A DNA stretch of 32,254 nucleotides, taken from assembly GCA_029227055.1 (NCBI GenBank), contig JAQXZE010000033.1:1-32254 (forward strand), given 5' to 3'. The translations under genes and the position numbers were made by a program. Source of the stretch: Oscillospiraceae bacterium (GTDB lineage: Bacteria > Bacillota > Clostridia > Oscillospirales > Acutalibacteraceae). Positions 16,509-26,166 of this stretch are shown here, one piece after another; within the stretch, counting starts at the first letter, position 1; each line of letters opens with the position of its first letter. Under the pieces are notes generated by a model. The model ran no database searches and had not been told where the DNA came from. It saw only the letters and a list, made by a program, of their open reading frames with translations.

Positions 16509-16534
16509 GGCACTGTTTATCCTTAAACAGTGCC
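16509..16534 (+). terminator. Hairpin between murB and whiA (attenuator-like)
   Basis: GGCACTGTTTA (16509-16519), loop TCCT, TAAACAGTGCC (16524-16534): a perfect 11-bp stem beginning 5 bp after the murB stop. The tail (TAAACTCTATTTTTA) is only moderately T-rich, so partial termination or an mRNA processing/stability role is plausible. Confidence 0.5.
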
Positions 16535-16562
16535 TAAACTCTATTTTTATAGGAGAAAAAGG

Positions 16563-17456
16563 ATGTCTTTTTGCAGTGATGTTAAAAATGAACTTGCCCT
16601 TTTAAAAACCTCTAGATGCTGTATGCCGTCACTCGCTTACGGCTTTTTGCTTTTTAGTAAATCCTTTACATATAAAAAGATTTCTATGCAAACGGTTAAT
16701 CCTGTTATGGCAGAGTTTTTCGCAAAGACTATGCACAAGGTTTTTGGCGCAGATGTAACTCTTACCGAGGGCGGAGAACTAAAAAAAACATATAATGCTA
16801 CTGTTTTGTCAGAGGCGGACAGGCTTAAAATACTTGCAATACTCAGTAATGATGACGGCGAAAACTTCATAAACCCCGATTATTTATTAAAGGATTGCTG
16901 TTTTTCGGCATTTATACGGGGCGCTTTTTTGGCGTGCGGCTCTATAAGTAATCCTGAGGTTGAATACCGCCTTGATTTTTCGATAAAAACCGAAGAGTTA
17001 GCCGTTGCCTTTTCGGGACTTTTAGAAGAGTGCTCAATTAAAAACAATCTTTCAAAACGCGGCAACGGGTATGTTGTTTATATAAAGAAAAACGAAATAA
17101 TTGGTGACCTTTTAACACTTATGGGAGCATCAAACCGAAGTCTTGAGCTTCTTGATACCGCTATTTTAAAAAGCCTAAAAAATAAAATTAATAGGGCTAG
17201 TAATTGCGATAGCGCAAATATATCAAAAACTGTTGAGGCATCAATAAACCAAAGAAAAGCAATCGAGTATTTCGAAAATCTCGGAATTTTGGAAAGCTTG
17301 CCCACAGAACTTGTAAGTGCAGCAAAGCTTCGATTACAAAATCCCAATGCATCATTAAAAGAGTTGTGTGCTTTAAGCCGTGAACCGATTACTGTTTCAG
17401 GTTTAAATCATAGGCTTAGACGAATAATAGATTTATATAACGAAAAAAAAAAATAA
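16563..17456 (+). CDS. whiA: DNA-binding protein WhiA
   Basis: A 297-residue WhiA/DUF199 protein. It has the typical start SFCSDVKNELA, a central LAGLIDADG-like fold (FIRGAFLACGSISNP) and a C-terminal helix-turn-helix (LRLQNPNASLKELCALS... then NHRLRRI). In Gram-positives WhiA affects cell division and chromosome segregation; in actinobacteria it controls sporulation genes. ATG 16563 is used because AGGAGAAAAAGG stands directly upstream; the track's earlier start would run through the hairpin tail. Usually accompanied by rapZ and yvcK, which are missing here. Confidence 0.95.
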   Translation: MSFCSDVKNELALLKTSRCCMPSLAYGFLLFSKSFTYKKISMQTVNPVMAEFFAKTMHKVFGADVTLTEGGELKKTYNATVLSEADRLKILAILSNDDGENFINPDYLLKDCCFSAFIRGAFLACGSISNPEVEYRLDFSIKTEELAVAFSGLLEECSIKNNLSKRGNGYVVYIKKNEIIGDLLTLMGASNRSLELLDTAILKSLKNKINRASNCDSANISKTVEASINQRKAIEYFENLGILESLPTELVSAAKLRLQNPNASLKELCALSREPITVSGLNHRLRRIIDLYNEKKK

Positions 17457-17468
17457 GGAGGTACGGCA

Positions 17469-20400
17469 ATGGCTTTTACACATCTTCATCTTCATACCGA
17501 ATATAGCTTGTTGGACGGTTGTTGCCGTATCAATAAGCTAATGAAAGCGGTAGCCGACCGCGGACAAACTGCCGTAGCAATTACAGACCACGGCGTTATG
17601 TACGGTGCTATCGACTTTTATAAAGCAGCCAAAAAGCATAATATAAAGCCAATTATCGGTTGCGAAGTGTATGTATCACCAAGAAAAATGACTGACAAGC
17701 AAAAGGTTTTCGACAGCGATTACAGTCATTTGGTTTTGCTCTGCGAAAATAATGAGGGATATGAAAACCTCATTAAGCTCGTTTCACTAGGCTTTACTAA
17801 AGGATTTTATTCTAAGCCGAGAGTTGACAAGGAAGTGCTTAAAAAATACAGTAAGGGGCTTATAGCTCTTTCTGCTTGTCTTGCAGGTGAAATACCGAAG
17901 GCGCTTGTACGCAGAAATTATGAAGAGGCAAAATCGAGCGCTTTATGGTTTAGGGAAACTTTCGGTGAAAACAACTTCTTTTTAGAGCTTCAGGACCACG
18001 GGATTGAAGAGCAAAAAATGATTAATCCTCTTATAAAGAAGTTATCCCGTGAGCTTTCAATACCTTTAGTTGCTACTAACGATGTTCATTATATAGAAAA
18101 CGACGACAGTATGATGCATAGGGTACTTTTGTGCGTTCAAACAGGCAATACTGTCGGCGGAGAAAATTCTTTTGAGTTTAAGACAAATGAATTTTATTTA
18201 AAAATGGAAAATGAAATGAGAGAGCTTTTTGCCGATGTGCCCGAAGCTCTTGATAATACTATGCTTATCGCTGAGCGTTGTAATGTTGAGTTCGAGTTCG
18301 GCAAAATTAAACTGCCCTTTTTTGATACAAAAGGTGAGGATCATCTAAAGTATTTTACCGCTCTTTGTATGGACGGTATGAAAAAAATATACGGCGATAA
18401 TCCCGAAAAATCAGTAATAGATAGGCTTAATTACGAAATATCTGTAATAGATAAAATGGGATATATCGATTACTTCTTGATTGTTTGGGATTTTGTGAAT
18501 TTTGCAAAGAAAAACGGAATTCCTGTGGGTCCCGGTAGAGGTTCGGGCGCAGGAAGTCTTGCGGCATACTGTATTGGAATTACAGGTGTTGACCCACTTA
18601 AATATAATCTCCTTTTTGAACGCTTTTTAAATCCTGAAAGGATTTCTATGCCTGACTTCGATATAGACTTTTGCTATGTTAATCGTCAGAAAGTGATTGA
18701 TTATGTAACCGAGAAGTACGGAAGTGACCATGTAGCCCAAATTGTAACCTTCGGTACAATGGCGGCAAGGGCGGCTGTAAGAGATGTAGGTAGAGCCCTT
18801 GATATACCTTATAATGTATGTGATAAGGTTGCAAAAATGATACCTCAGGCTATCGGTATGACCCTTGAAAGAGCTCTTGCGTCTTCGATAGAATTAAGGA
18901 ACCTTTATAATACAGATAAACAAATAACCGAGCTTATTGATATGGCTATAAAGGTTGAGGGTATGCCAAGACACGCTTCAACTCACGCGGCAGGCGTGGT
19001 AATTTCGGATAAACCGCTTAGCGATTATGTACCCCTAGCTGTTAATGATGAGGCTGTTGTAACACAGTACACCATGACCGACCTTGATGAGTTGGGTCTT
19101 TTAAAAATGGACTTTTTGGGACTTAGAAACTTAACAGTAATTTCTGATACCGAAAAGTCAATAAAACGAGAGAATCCAAATTTTTCTGTTGATAATATCC
19201 CGTTTGACGATAAAGATACCTTCGAGCTCATGGCAGATGGGCTTACCGACGGCGTATTTCAGTTTGAATCAGACGGTATGAAGAGTGTTCTAAGGCAGTT
19301 TGTTCCCGAAACTCTTGAAGATTTGATTGCGATTTTATCCCTTTATCGACCGGGACCTATGGATTCTATACCTAAATATATCCATAACCGACATAATCCC
19401 GAGGATGTTACCTACGATACGCCTTTATTAAAGCCTATTCTAGAGGTTACCTACGGGTGTATTGTTTATCAGGAGCAGGTAATGCAAGTGTTCAGAGAGC
19501 TTGCAGGATACTCGCTTGGAAGGGCTGATATTGTCCGTCGTGCTATGGCAAAGAAAAAGCACGATGTAATGGAAAGAGAACGAAATGCCTTTGTTTTTGG
19601 TGAAAAGGATAAGGACGGCAATGTTCTGTGTGAGGGTGCAGTAAATAGGGGTGTGCCCGAAGAAGTAGCGCAAAAAATATTTAATGATATGTCGGCGTTC
19701 AGTTCCTATGCCTTTAATAAGTCACACGCCGCCGCATATTCGGTAGTGGCTTATCAGACTGCATATCTAAAAGCTCATTATCCCGATAAGTATTTTGCTG
19801 CACTTTTAACCAGTATACTTGATTCGCCTGCAAAGGTGGCGCAGTATACGGCAGAATGTAAGCGTATGGGGATTAAAATTTTGCCGCCATCTGTTAATGA
19901 GAGCCTTGATAATTTCACCGCTGTTAAAGACGGTATAAGATTTGGCTTAAAAGCTATAAAAAATCTCGGCAAAGGCCTTATAGACAAGCTTATTGCCGAG
20001 CGTAACGCTTCGGGTGCTTATACTTCAATTTATGATTTTTGTAAGCGTAATTACGGCAGAGATTTAAACCGCCGCGCGCTTGAAGGACTTATAAAGAGCG
20101 GTGCTTTAGACGGTCTTGCGGCTAATCGCAGACAGATGCTATATAATATTGATAATATACTGTCGGTTGTAGAGAGCGAAAAACGCTTTTCGGGTGACGG
20201 TCAGCTTGATATTTTCGGCGATACCGAAGAAAAAACCGATTATAAGCTCACCGAGATGGATGAAATGTCCGAAGCGGAGCTTCTTGCTATGGAAAAGGAG
20301 TCTACGGGACTCTATCTTTCGGGACATCCAATGTCAAAATACCGAGGTTTCATAAAAAAAGCAGGCTTTGCTACTGTTGACGCCATATTAAAGAAAAAAT

Positions 20401-20918
20401 ATTCCGATAATTCCAGAGTCAGTGTGGCGGGTGTAATAAGTAGCATAAAGGTGCGTCAGCTTAAAAACAATACGGTTATGGCAAACCTAACTTTTGAAGA
20501 TGTTACGGGTGCGGTCAGCGTTACCGCCTTTTCAAGCACATATCTTAATTATCGCTCACTGTTTGCACTGAATAAACCTCTTGTTATAAGGGGCAGAATA
20601 TACGAGCGCGAAGAAAAAGAGGTTGAGCTTGTATGTGAAAAGGTCGAGAGTATACCTGAGGGGGCAGAGAAATATACAGATACCCCTAAGGTAAAAACGG
20701 GACTTTACTTGCGGGTTAAAAATATGGAGACCGAAGAATTTAAAAATGCGGCTGAAGTATTAAAGGAATTTAAAGGCGATGTTCCTGTTATCGTTGTCTG
20801 CACGGATACAGGTAAAAAATTCGAAATATCAAAAGAACTACGGGTTAAAAACGATGCTGCCTTAATTTCTAGGCTTGAATACCTTTTAGGTCGCGATAAT
20901 GTAAAGGGCGTATTTTAA
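17469..20918 (+). CDS. dnaE: DNA polymerase III subunit alpha (DnaE type)
   Basis: A 1149-residue family C replicative polymerase. The N-terminal PHP domain starts FTHLHLHTEYSLLDG, the palm carries catalytic aspartates in PDFDIDF (about residue 395), preceded by GPGRGSGAGSLAAY, and the fingers contain YRPGPMDSIP and YQEQVMQVF. A helix-hairpin-helix region and a C-terminal OB-fold (SVAGVISSIKV) follow. There is no inserted proofreading exonuclease domain, so this is DnaE rather than PolC. Whether it is the main or the lagging-strand polymerase cannot be told here. TAAGGAGG precedes the ATG, 12 bp after whiA. Last gene of this train. Confidence 0.98.
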   Translation: MAFTHLHLHTEYSLLDGCCRINKLMKAVADRGQTAVAITDHGVMYGAIDFYKAAKKHNIKPIIGCEVYVSPRKMTDKQKVFDSDYSHLVLLCENNEGYENLIKLVSLGFTKGFYSKPRVDKEVLKKYSKGLIALSACLAGEIPKALVRRNYEEAKSSALWFRETFGENNFFLELQDHGIEEQKMINPLIKKLSRELSIPLVATNDVHYIENDDSMMHRVLLCVQTGNTVGGENSFEFKTNEFYLKMENEMRELFADVPEALDNTMLIAERCNVEFEFGKIKLPFFDTKGEDHLKYFTALCMDGMKKIYGDNPEKSVIDRLNYEISVIDKMGYIDYFLIVWDFVNFAKKNGIPVGPGRGSGAGSLAAYCIGITGVDPLKYNLLFERFLNPERISMPDFDIDFCYVNRQKVIDYVTEKYGSDHVAQIVTFGTMAARAAVRDVGRALDIPYNVCDKVAKMIPQAIGMTLERALASSIELRNLYNTDKQITELIDMAIKVEGMPRHASTHAAGVVISDKPLSDYVPLAVNDEAVVTQYTMTDLDELGLLKMDFLGLRNLTVISDTEKSIKRENPNFSVDNIPFDDKDTFELMADGLTDGVFQFESDGMKSVLRQFVPETLEDLIAILSLYRPGPMDSIPKYIHNRHNPEDVTYDTPLLKPILEVTYGCIVYQEQVMQVFRELAGYSLGRADIVRRAMAKKKHDVMERERNAFVFGEKDKDGNVLCEGAVNRGVPEEVAQKIFNDMSAFSSYAFNKSHAAAYSVVAYQTAYLKAHYPDKYFAALLTSILDSPAKVAQYTAECKRMGIKILPPSVNESLDNFTAVKDGIRFGLKAIKNLGKGLIDKLIAERNASGAYTSIYDFCKRNYGRDLNRRALEGLIKSGALDGLAANRRQMLYNIDNILSVVESEKRFSGDGQLDIFGDTEEKTDYKLTEMDEMSEAELLAMEKESTGLYLSGHPMSKYRGFIKKAGFATVDAILKKKYSDNSRVSVAGVISSIKVRQLKNNTVMANLTFEDVTGAVSVTAFSSTYLNYRSLFALNKPLVIRGRIYEREEKEVELVCEKVESIPEGAEKYTDTPKVKTGLYLRVKNMETEEFKNAAEVLKEFKGDVPVIVVCTDTGKKFEISKELRVKNDAALISRLEYLLGRDNVKGVF

Positions 20919-20925
20919 ATAATGC

Positions 20926-20954
20926 TTGACTTTTTTGTATGTTAGTAGTATAAT
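20926..20954 (+). promoter_or_regulatory. Promoter of the rimP-nusA-infB operon
   Basis: TTGACT (20926-20931), exactly 17 bp, TATAAT (20949-20954), beginning 8 bp after the dnaE stop. Initiation near 20961 would put the hairpin at 20973-21002 in the leader. Confidence 0.85.
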
Positions 20955-20972
20955 AATTGCATAGTAAGTAAG

Positions 20973-21002
20973 AAAGGTGAGTGGGGAAACCCACTCACTT
21001 TT
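20973..21002 (+). promoter_or_regulatory. rimP leader hairpin (possible attenuator)
   Basis: A stem centred on GTGAGTGGG (20977-20985) and CCCACTCAC (20990-20998), closed by a GAAA tetraloop and extended at its base by GU/AU pairs, then TTTTATTAT. It lies between the transcription start and the rimP ribosome site (ATGGAGG), so it can act as a weak terminator/attenuator or binding site; NusA is encoded next in the operon. The track start at 20977 reads through it and is not used. Confidence 0.6.
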
Positions 21003-21021
21003 ATTATGGAGGAATGTGAAT

Positions 21022-21474
21022 ATGGCATCTGTGTCCGAAAAAGTTTTTGCACTCGTTAAAAAAACTGTCGAAGAGCAGGGTGTTGACCTTTGGGATGTTC
21101 GCTATTTAAAAGAGGGCTCATCCTATTATTTAAGGGTTTTCATTGATAAGGCTGACGGCATAAATATTGACGACTGCACTAATGTTTCCCACGCGATAGA
21201 CCCTTTGCTTGACGAGGCTGACCCGATAAAAGACCCGTATTATTTAGAGGTTTGCTCACCGGGTATCGAGCGCGAGCTTGTAAGACCTGAACATTTTGAA
21301 AAAATGCTCGGTCAAAAAATCAAGGTTCGTCTTTTTAAGGCGGTCGATTCTGTAAAAGAATTTATCGGTATATTAACCGCATATAACGGTGATATAACAA
21401 TGGATGTAAACGGCACAGAGCAATGCTTTGCAAAATCGGATGTTGCAAAGGTTCACTTGTGTGATTTTGAGTAA
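21022..21474 (+). CDS. rimP: Ribosome maturation factor RimP
   Basis: A 150-residue protein needed for 30S subunit maturation. Seen: the DxSxx-type stretch DDCTNVSHAIDPLLDE, the family line YYLEVCSPGIERELVRPEHFE (quoted in part: SPGIERELVRPEHF) and the C-terminal Sm-like domain. ATG 21022 has GGAGG 9 nt upstream; the track's start at 20977 is inside the leader hairpin. First gene of the operon, 33 bp before nusA. Confidence 0.95.
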   Translation: MASVSEKVFALVKKTVEEQGVDLWDVRYLKEGSSYYLRVFIDKADGINIDDCTNVSHAIDPLLDEADPIKDPYYLEVCSPGIERELVRPEHFEKMLGQKIKVRLFKAVDSVKEFIGILTAYNGDITMDVNGTEQCFAKSDVAKVHLCDFE

Positions 21475-21507
21475 ATTATTTTGATTAATCGGAGGTATTT
21501 ATAAAAA

Positions 21508-22593
21508 ATGGCAAAGATAAAATTAACTGCAAAAGAAAAGAAGGATAACAAAGAATTTTTTGAAGCTTTAAGACAAATGGAGCAAGAACGCGGTATTCCT
21601 GTAGAGTTCCTCGTTGAAAAGGTATCAGAAGCTATTATAGTAGCAGCTCGTAAGGATTTTGGAAATCAGGATATCGTTACCTGCACTATTGACCTTGAAA
21701 AAGAAATTTTTATGGTAACTGCTCGTAAAGAGGTTGTTGATGTAGTAGAAAATCCCTTTACACAGATTTCTAAAGAAGATGCAGTAGCTATTGATTCTAA
21801 AGCTGAGGTTCAAGGCTTTGTTGATGTTAAGATTGACCCCAAGAATTTTGGTCGTTTTGTAGCGCAAAACTCTAAAAACAATTTCCGTCAAGGAATAAGA
21901 GAGGCTCAAAAAGGTCATATTTTAGCTGAGTTCCAACGTCACAATAAAGAATTACTTACCGCAGTTGTTGAGCGTATTGATCCGAGAACCGAAAATGCAA
22001 TACTTACAATCGGCGGAAATGAAGCAACCTTACCGAAATCTGAACAGGTGCCTGATGAGGTTCTTCGTGAGGGTGACCACATTAAAGTATATGTTGTTGA
22101 TGTAAAGGAAACCGACAGAGGACCGAGAGTTATGCTTTCCCGTACACATCCGGGACTTGTAAAGCGTCTTTTTGAAACCGAAGTACCTGAAATATTTGAC
22201 GGTACTATTGAAATTAAATCTGTTGCCCGTCAAGCAGGTTCCAGAACAAAGATTGCAGTTTACTCTCCGAATGAAGAAATCGACCCTGTAGGAGCTTGTA
22301 TCGGTCCTAAGGGTATTCGTGTTAATAAGATAGTAGATGTTTTAGGCGGAGAAAAAATTGACATTGTTAAATACAGTGAAGACCCCGTTGCATTTGTTTC
22401 TGAAGCACTTTCTCCTGCAAGGGTTGTATCGGTTGAAATAATGAGCACTGAGCCTAAGGTTTGCAAAGCGAGTGTTCCTGAATCACAACTTTCTCTTGCT
22501 ATCGGCAATAAGGGACAAAATGTTAGACTTGCCGCTAAGCTTACAGGTTGGAAGATAGATATACATCCCGAAAGTGGATTTTTCGGTGAATAA
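21508..22593 (+). CDS. nusA: Transcription termination/antitermination factor NusA
   Basis: A 361-residue RNA polymerase-associated factor controlling pausing, termination and antitermination. Order seen: N-terminal polymerase-binding domain (to about 125), S1 RNA-binding domain (about 130-200), then two KH domains with GACIGPKGIRVNKI and AIGNKGQNVRLAAKLTGW. It lacks the C-terminal acidic repeats of proteobacteria, as normal for Firmicutes. GGAGG precedes the ATG. Confidence 0.97.
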   Translation: MAKIKLTAKEKKDNKEFFEALRQMEQERGIPVEFLVEKVSEAIIVAARKDFGNQDIVTCTIDLEKEIFMVTARKEVVDVVENPFTQISKEDAVAIDSKAEVQGFVDVKIDPKNFGRFVAQNSKNNFRQGIREAQKGHILAEFQRHNKELLTAVVERIDPRTENAILTIGGNEATLPKSEQVPDEVLREGDHIKVYVVDVKETDRGPRVMLSRTHPGLVKRLFETEVPEIFDGTIEIKSVARQAGSRTKIAVYSPNEEIDPVGACIGPKGIRVNKIVDVLGGEKIDIVKYSEDPVAFVSEALSPARVVSVEIMSTEPKVCKASVPESQLSLAIGNKGQNVRLAAKLTGWKIDIHPESGFFGE

Positions 22594-22625
22594 TTAAACC
22601 TTTTTAAATGGAAGGAAGAGTATAA

Positions 22626-22895
22626 TTGGCTAACAAAAAAATTCCTATGCGTATGTGTGTCGGTTGTAGGGAAATGAAACCTAAGACCGAGCTTGTACGG
22701 GTTGTCAGGACTACAGACGGTGAAATTAAGCTTGATTTTACAGGAAAGCTGAATGGCAGAGGCGCGTATATTTGTAAGGATAATCAGTGCCTAAAAAAAG
22801 CTGAGAAGTCGAGCGCACTTCAAAGAGCGTTTGAAGTAAATGTCTCTAAGGAAATCTATCAGACTTTAAGTGAGGAGATTTCGGGTGACGAATAA
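22626..22895 (+). CDS. ylxR: YlxR (RNase P modulator RnpM) family protein
   Basis: An 89-residue small RNA-binding protein of the YlxR/DUF448 family. Seen: RMCVGCREMKPKTELVRVVR (20 residues) and GRGAYICKDNQCL, both hallmark segments. The family has recently been linked to control of RNase P. Translation appears to start at TTG 22626 with GGAAGGAAG upstream, because the first ATG (residue 8) would cut the conserved start. It always sits between nusA and infB in Firmicutes, as here, and overlaps ylxQ by 11 nt. Confidence 0.93.
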   Translation: MANKKIPMRMCVGCREMKPKTELVRVVRTTDGEIKLDFTGKLNGRGAYICKDNQCLKKAEKSSALQRAFEVNVSKEIYQTLSEEISGDE

Positions 22896-23211
22896 TAAAA
22901 TATTAACCCTTTTAGGTTTTGCTGCAAAGGCAGGTAAGTTATCTTACGGTATGGATTCGGCAAAAGAGGCTGTTTTAAAATCCAAATCAAAGCTTGTTGT
23001 TGCGGCAGAAGATATTTCACCGAAAAGCAAAAAGGAAATAGCCTTTTACTCTGATAAAATTGGTGTCAAGGTACTTGTTGTTGACACTCTTAATATCGAA
23101 AATATTTCACATGCGATAGGAAAAAGATGCGGAATAGTTTCGGTTAACGATGAATCGTTTGCAAATGGAATTATGAATGCATCTATAATGGGAGGAAATG
23201 CTAATGAATAA
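22885..23211 (+). CDS. ylxQ: L7Ae-family ribosomal protein YlxQ
   Basis: A 108-residue L7Ae/L30e/S12e/Gadd45 fold protein, a kink-turn RNA-binding family. Seen: [20 protein letters not shown] and [17 protein letters not shown] 22885 is chosen because AGGAG lies 7 nt upstream; the track's GTG at 22870 has none. The start overlaps the ylxR stop by 11 nt and the end overlaps infB by 8 nt, so translation of the three is probably coupled. Function in the cell is not well defined. Confidence 0.9.
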   Translation: MTNNKILTLLGFAAKAGKLSYGMDSAKEAVLKSKSKLVVAAEDISPKSKKEIAFYSDKIGVKVLVVDTLNIENISHAIGKRCGIVSVNDESFANGIMNASIMGGNANE

Positions 23212-25771
23212 TAAATATAAATTAAGTGATTTGGCAAAAGATTTTAATATGACTGCTAAGGAAATTTCAGCACTCTTGCTATCGGCTACAGGTGTTGAAA
23301 AGAAGTCAGGTGCTTCTCTTGTTGAAGACGAAATTGCAGTTGTTTTTAATGAACTTACAAAGGCTAATACTGTTAAAAATTTTGAAGAATACTTTTCTAC
23401 AGGTGCAGAGGCAAGAGCTGCCGCTGCCAAAAAGCGTCAGGACGATAAGAATAAAATGTTAGCTGACCAGATGGCTATTTTAGAGCAGTTAAAAGCTGCT
23501 GCAGCTGCCGAAGAAAAGAAAACCAAGAAAGAAGAAACCCCCAAGAAAGAGGCAGAAGAAAAGCCTAAAAAGGCCGAAAAGGCGCCTGATCCAAAAGAGG
23601 AAAAGGTAGAGGCTCCAAAAGCTGAAAAGAAACCTGCTGTTAAAAAGACAGAAAAGGCAGAAAAGGTTGAGAAAACAGAAAAGGCTCCAAAGCCTGAGAA
23701 AACCGAGAAAGCGGCTCCTGTAAAAGAGGTTTATGACGGACCGTTGGTAGCACCGCCTAAAAAGGAAAAAAAGCACGGCGAAGCACCAAACCGTGGCCCT
23801 GCTCAGATTCGCCATGTAGATACAAGGTCTTCCCATGTTAATATGGATAAATATAACGAGAAGTATGAGACTATTGCTCCCGCAAATTCTATGCGTGACA
23901 ACTATTCTCGTAAGCAGAAAATCAAGCAAAAATCTCAGGATTATAAGCGTCCTCAGGGTGCTAAGCGTGAGACCGAGGCCGATAAAATGCGCCGTTTACA
24001 GTTGGAGCGTATCAAAAAAACTCCAATTACTGTTACAGTTGGCGATGAAATAACAGTAGGCGAGCTCGCGGCAGGTCTTAAAAAGACAGCTGCCGAGATT
24101 ATCAAGGTTCTCTTAAAGCTTGGTATGATGGCTACTGTTAATCAGGTTATCGACTATGATACTGCAGAAATTGTTGTATCAGAGCTTGGAGCTAAGATTG
24201 AACGTGCAGTTGTAGTTACAATCGAAGAGCAAATTATGGACGTTACCGAAGATGCCGCAGAAGATTTACAGACAAGAAGTCCTATCGTTGTTGTTATGGG
24301 ACACGTTGACCACGGTAAAACTTCACTTCTTGATGCTATCAGAAATACTGCTGTTACAGATACAGAGGCAGGCGGTATTACACAGCATATCGGTGCTTAC
24401 AGAGTAAACTGCAATGGTCAGGACATCACATTCCTTGATACTCCCGGACACGCAGCCTTCACCTCAATGCGTCAGCGCGGTGCTATGGCAACTGATATTG
24501 CTATCCTAGTTGTTGCTGCAGACGACGTTATTATGCCACAGACAATTGAGGCTATAAACCACGCAAAAGCTGCAGGCGTTCAGATTATAGTTGCAGTTAA
24601 TAAGATGGATAAACCTGAAGCTAATCCCGATAGAGTTTTACAGCAGCTTACAGAGCATTCACTTGTTCCTGAAGAATGGGGCGGTGATGTTATCTGTGTT
24701 CCCGTATCTGCTAAAACTCACGACGGTATTGATAAGCTTCTTGAGAACGTTATCTTAGTTGCAGAAATGCTTGAACTCAAGGCTAACCCCAACAGAAGGG
24801 CGAAGGGTGTTGTTATTGAGGCTCGTCTTGATAAGGGTAGAGGTCCTGTTGCAACCCTTCTTGTACAAAACGGTACACTTAAAACCGGTGATATTATTGT
24901 TGCAGGTACATCTGTTGGTAGAGTTCGTGTTATGACAAATGAAAACGGCAGAACTGTTGAAGAAGCAGGTCCGTCTGTACCTGTAGAGATTACAGGTCTC
25001 GCAGAAACTCCCTCTGCAGGCGATAACTTTGACGCAGTTTCTGATGAGCGTCTAGCACGTCAGCTTGTTGAACAGCGTAAGCAAAAGGCTAAGGATGACC
25101 TTAATAATGCAAGACAAAAGGTTACTCTTGATAACCTCTTTACACAGCTTAGCGAAGGCGACCTTAAAGAGCTTAATGTTATCATTAAAGCCGACGTTCA
25201 GGGTAGTGTTGAGGCGGTTAGAGAGAGCCTTGTTAAGCTTTCAAATGAAGAAGTTAGAGTTAATGTTGTACACGGCGGTGTTGGTGCTATTAACGAATCA
25301 GATATCGTTTTAGCACAGACCTCAGGTGCAATTGTTGTAGGCTTTAATGTCCGTCCCGATTCTGTTGCTAAGGAAATTGCAGAACGCGAGGGCGTTGATG
25401 TTCGTATGTACCGCGTAATTTACGATTGTATCGAAGAAATCGAATCCGCTATGAAGGGTATGCTTGACCCCAAGGTTCGCGAGGTTGTTCTCGGTACTGT
25501 TGAGGTTAGAAATGTTTATAAGATTTCAAGCTTCGGTACTATTGCAGGTTGTTATGTAACAAGCGGTAAGGTAACCCGTGCTTGTCAGATTCGTATTGTT
25601 CGTGACGGTATTGTTATTGTTGAAGACCATATTGCTTCACTTCGTCGTTTTAAGGATGATGTTAAGGAAGTAGCACAGGGTTATGAGTGCGGTATCGGTC
25701 TTGAGAAATTTGCCGATATTAAAGAGGGCGACATATTTGAAGCCTTTATTATGGAGGAGTACAGAGATTAA
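23204..25771 (+). CDS. infB: Translation initiation factor IF-2
   Basis: An 855-residue GTPase that places initiator tRNA on the ribosome. An N-terminal IF2_N domain (about 1-60) is followed by a long low-complexity linker (about 70-190) rich in Lys, Glu, Ala and Pro with repeated KAEK/TEKA/KPEK units. A second IF2_N-like segment (about 275-330) precedes the G domain, which has [23 protein letters not shown] and NKMD. Beta-barrel domains complete it. ATG 23204 is preferred to 23198 because GGGAGG is 8 nt from it. The start overlaps ylxQ and the stop overlaps rbfA by one base (TAATG). Confidence 0.97.
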   Translation: MNNKYKLSDLAKDFNMTAKEISALLLSATGVEKKSGASLVEDEIAVVFNELTKANTVKNFEEYFSTGAEARAAAAKKRQDDKNKMLADQMAILEQLKAAAAAEEKKTKKEETPKKEAEEKPKKAEKAPDPKEEKVEAPKAEKKPAVKKTEKAEKVEKTEKAPKPEKTEKAAPVKEVYDGPLVAPPKKEKKHGEAPNRGPAQIRHVDTRSSHVNMDKYNEKYETIAPANSMRDNYSRKQKIKQKSQDYKRPQGAKRETEADKMRRLQLERIKKTPITVTVGDEITVGELAAGLKKTAAEIIKVLLKLGMMATVNQVIDYDTAEIVVSELGAKIERAVVVTIEEQIMDVTEDAAEDLQTRSPIVVVMGHVDHGKTSLLDAIRNTAVTDTEAGGITQHIGAYRVNCNGQDITFLDTPGHAAFTSMRQRGAMATDIAILVVAADDVIMPQTIEAINHAKAAGVQIIVAVNKMDKPEANPDRVLQQLTEHSLVPEEWGGDVICVPVSAKTHDGIDKLLENVILVAEMLELKANPNRRAKGVVIEARLDKGRGPVATLLVQNGTLKTGDIIVAGTSVGRVRVMTNENGRTVEEAGPSVPVEITGLAETPSAGDNFDAVSDERLARQLVEQRKQKAKDDLNNARQKVTLDNLFTQLSEGDLKELNVIIKADVQGSVEAVRESLVKLSNEEVRVNVVHGGVGAINESDIVLAQTSGAIVVGFNVRPDSVAKEIAEREGVDVRMYRVIYDCIEEIESAMKGMLDPKVREVVLGTVEVRNVYKISSFGTIAGCYVTSGKVTRACQIRIVRDGIVIVEDHIASLRRFKDDVKEVAQGYECGIGLEKFADIKEGDIFEAFIMEEYRD

Positions 25772-26127
25772 TGGCAGGATATAAAATTAACCGAGTAACC
25801 TCTGATATTAAAATTGCTTTGGCAGAGTTGTTGCGGGAGGTAAAGGACCCGAGAGTTAGCAAGCTTTTAAGCATTGTAAAGGTGGATGTTTCGAGCGATA
25901 TGTCTTATGCTACGGTTTATGTGAGTGCCATTGAGGGTATGGATGCTACAAAAGAGTCCGTAAAAGCACTCAATAAATCCGCTGCAGGATTTTTGCGCAG
26001 ACAGTTAGGTGCCAGCCTTTCTCTTCGAAAAGTTCCCGAGCTCAGATTTATCGCGGATGACTCTTTAGAGAGAAGCGCACAGATTTCAAAAATTATTGAC
26101 TCATTTTCCGATGATGATAAAAATTAA
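25771..26127 (+). CDS. rbfA: Ribosome-binding factor A
   Basis: A 118-residue KH-fold protein that helps mature the 5' end of 16S rRNA in the 30S subunit. Seen: INRVTSDIKIALAELLREVKDPRV (quoted in part: ALAELLREVKDPRVS), the AKAL-type bend region and VPELRFIADDSLERS at the C-terminus. The ATG overlaps the infB stop (TAATG), so its translation is coupled to IF-2. Confidence 0.95.
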   Translation: MAGYKINRVTSDIKIALAELLREVKDPRVSKLLSIVKVDVSSDMSYATVYVSAIEGMDATKESVKALNKSAAGFLRRQLGASLSLRKVPELRFIADDSLERSAQISKIIDSFSDDDKN

Positions 26128-26130
26128 TTG

Positions 26131-26166
26131 ATATTACCGTAAAGGCTGTAATATTTACCGTTTTTT
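26131..26166 (+). other. Weak hairpins in the rbfA-nrnA gap
   Basis: ATATTAC pairs with GTAATAT (7 bp, 10-nt loop). Alternatively ACCGTAAA pairs with TTTACCGT (7 of 8) just before a run of six T. The two pairings exclude each other. This may be a weak attenuator inside the operon, or chance in AT-rich DNA. Confidence 0.3.

Noticed and set aside
20977-21021. Longer RimP start at GTG 20977
   Set aside because: The added residues are encoded by the leader hairpin and the ribosome site itself; ATG 21022 has a proper GGAGG.
23500-23720. Short repeats in the infB linker as a possible CRISPR or tandem repeat
   Set aside because: Irregular Lys-Glu-Ala-Pro codon repeats in frame, typical of the IF-2 linker, with no constant repeat/spacer pattern.
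23489-23929. 146-codon minus-strand ORF rich in Leu and Phe
   Set aside because: It is the antisense of the Lys/Glu-rich linker of IF-2 (AAG/GAA codons read as CTT/TTC). The membrane-like look is an artefact.
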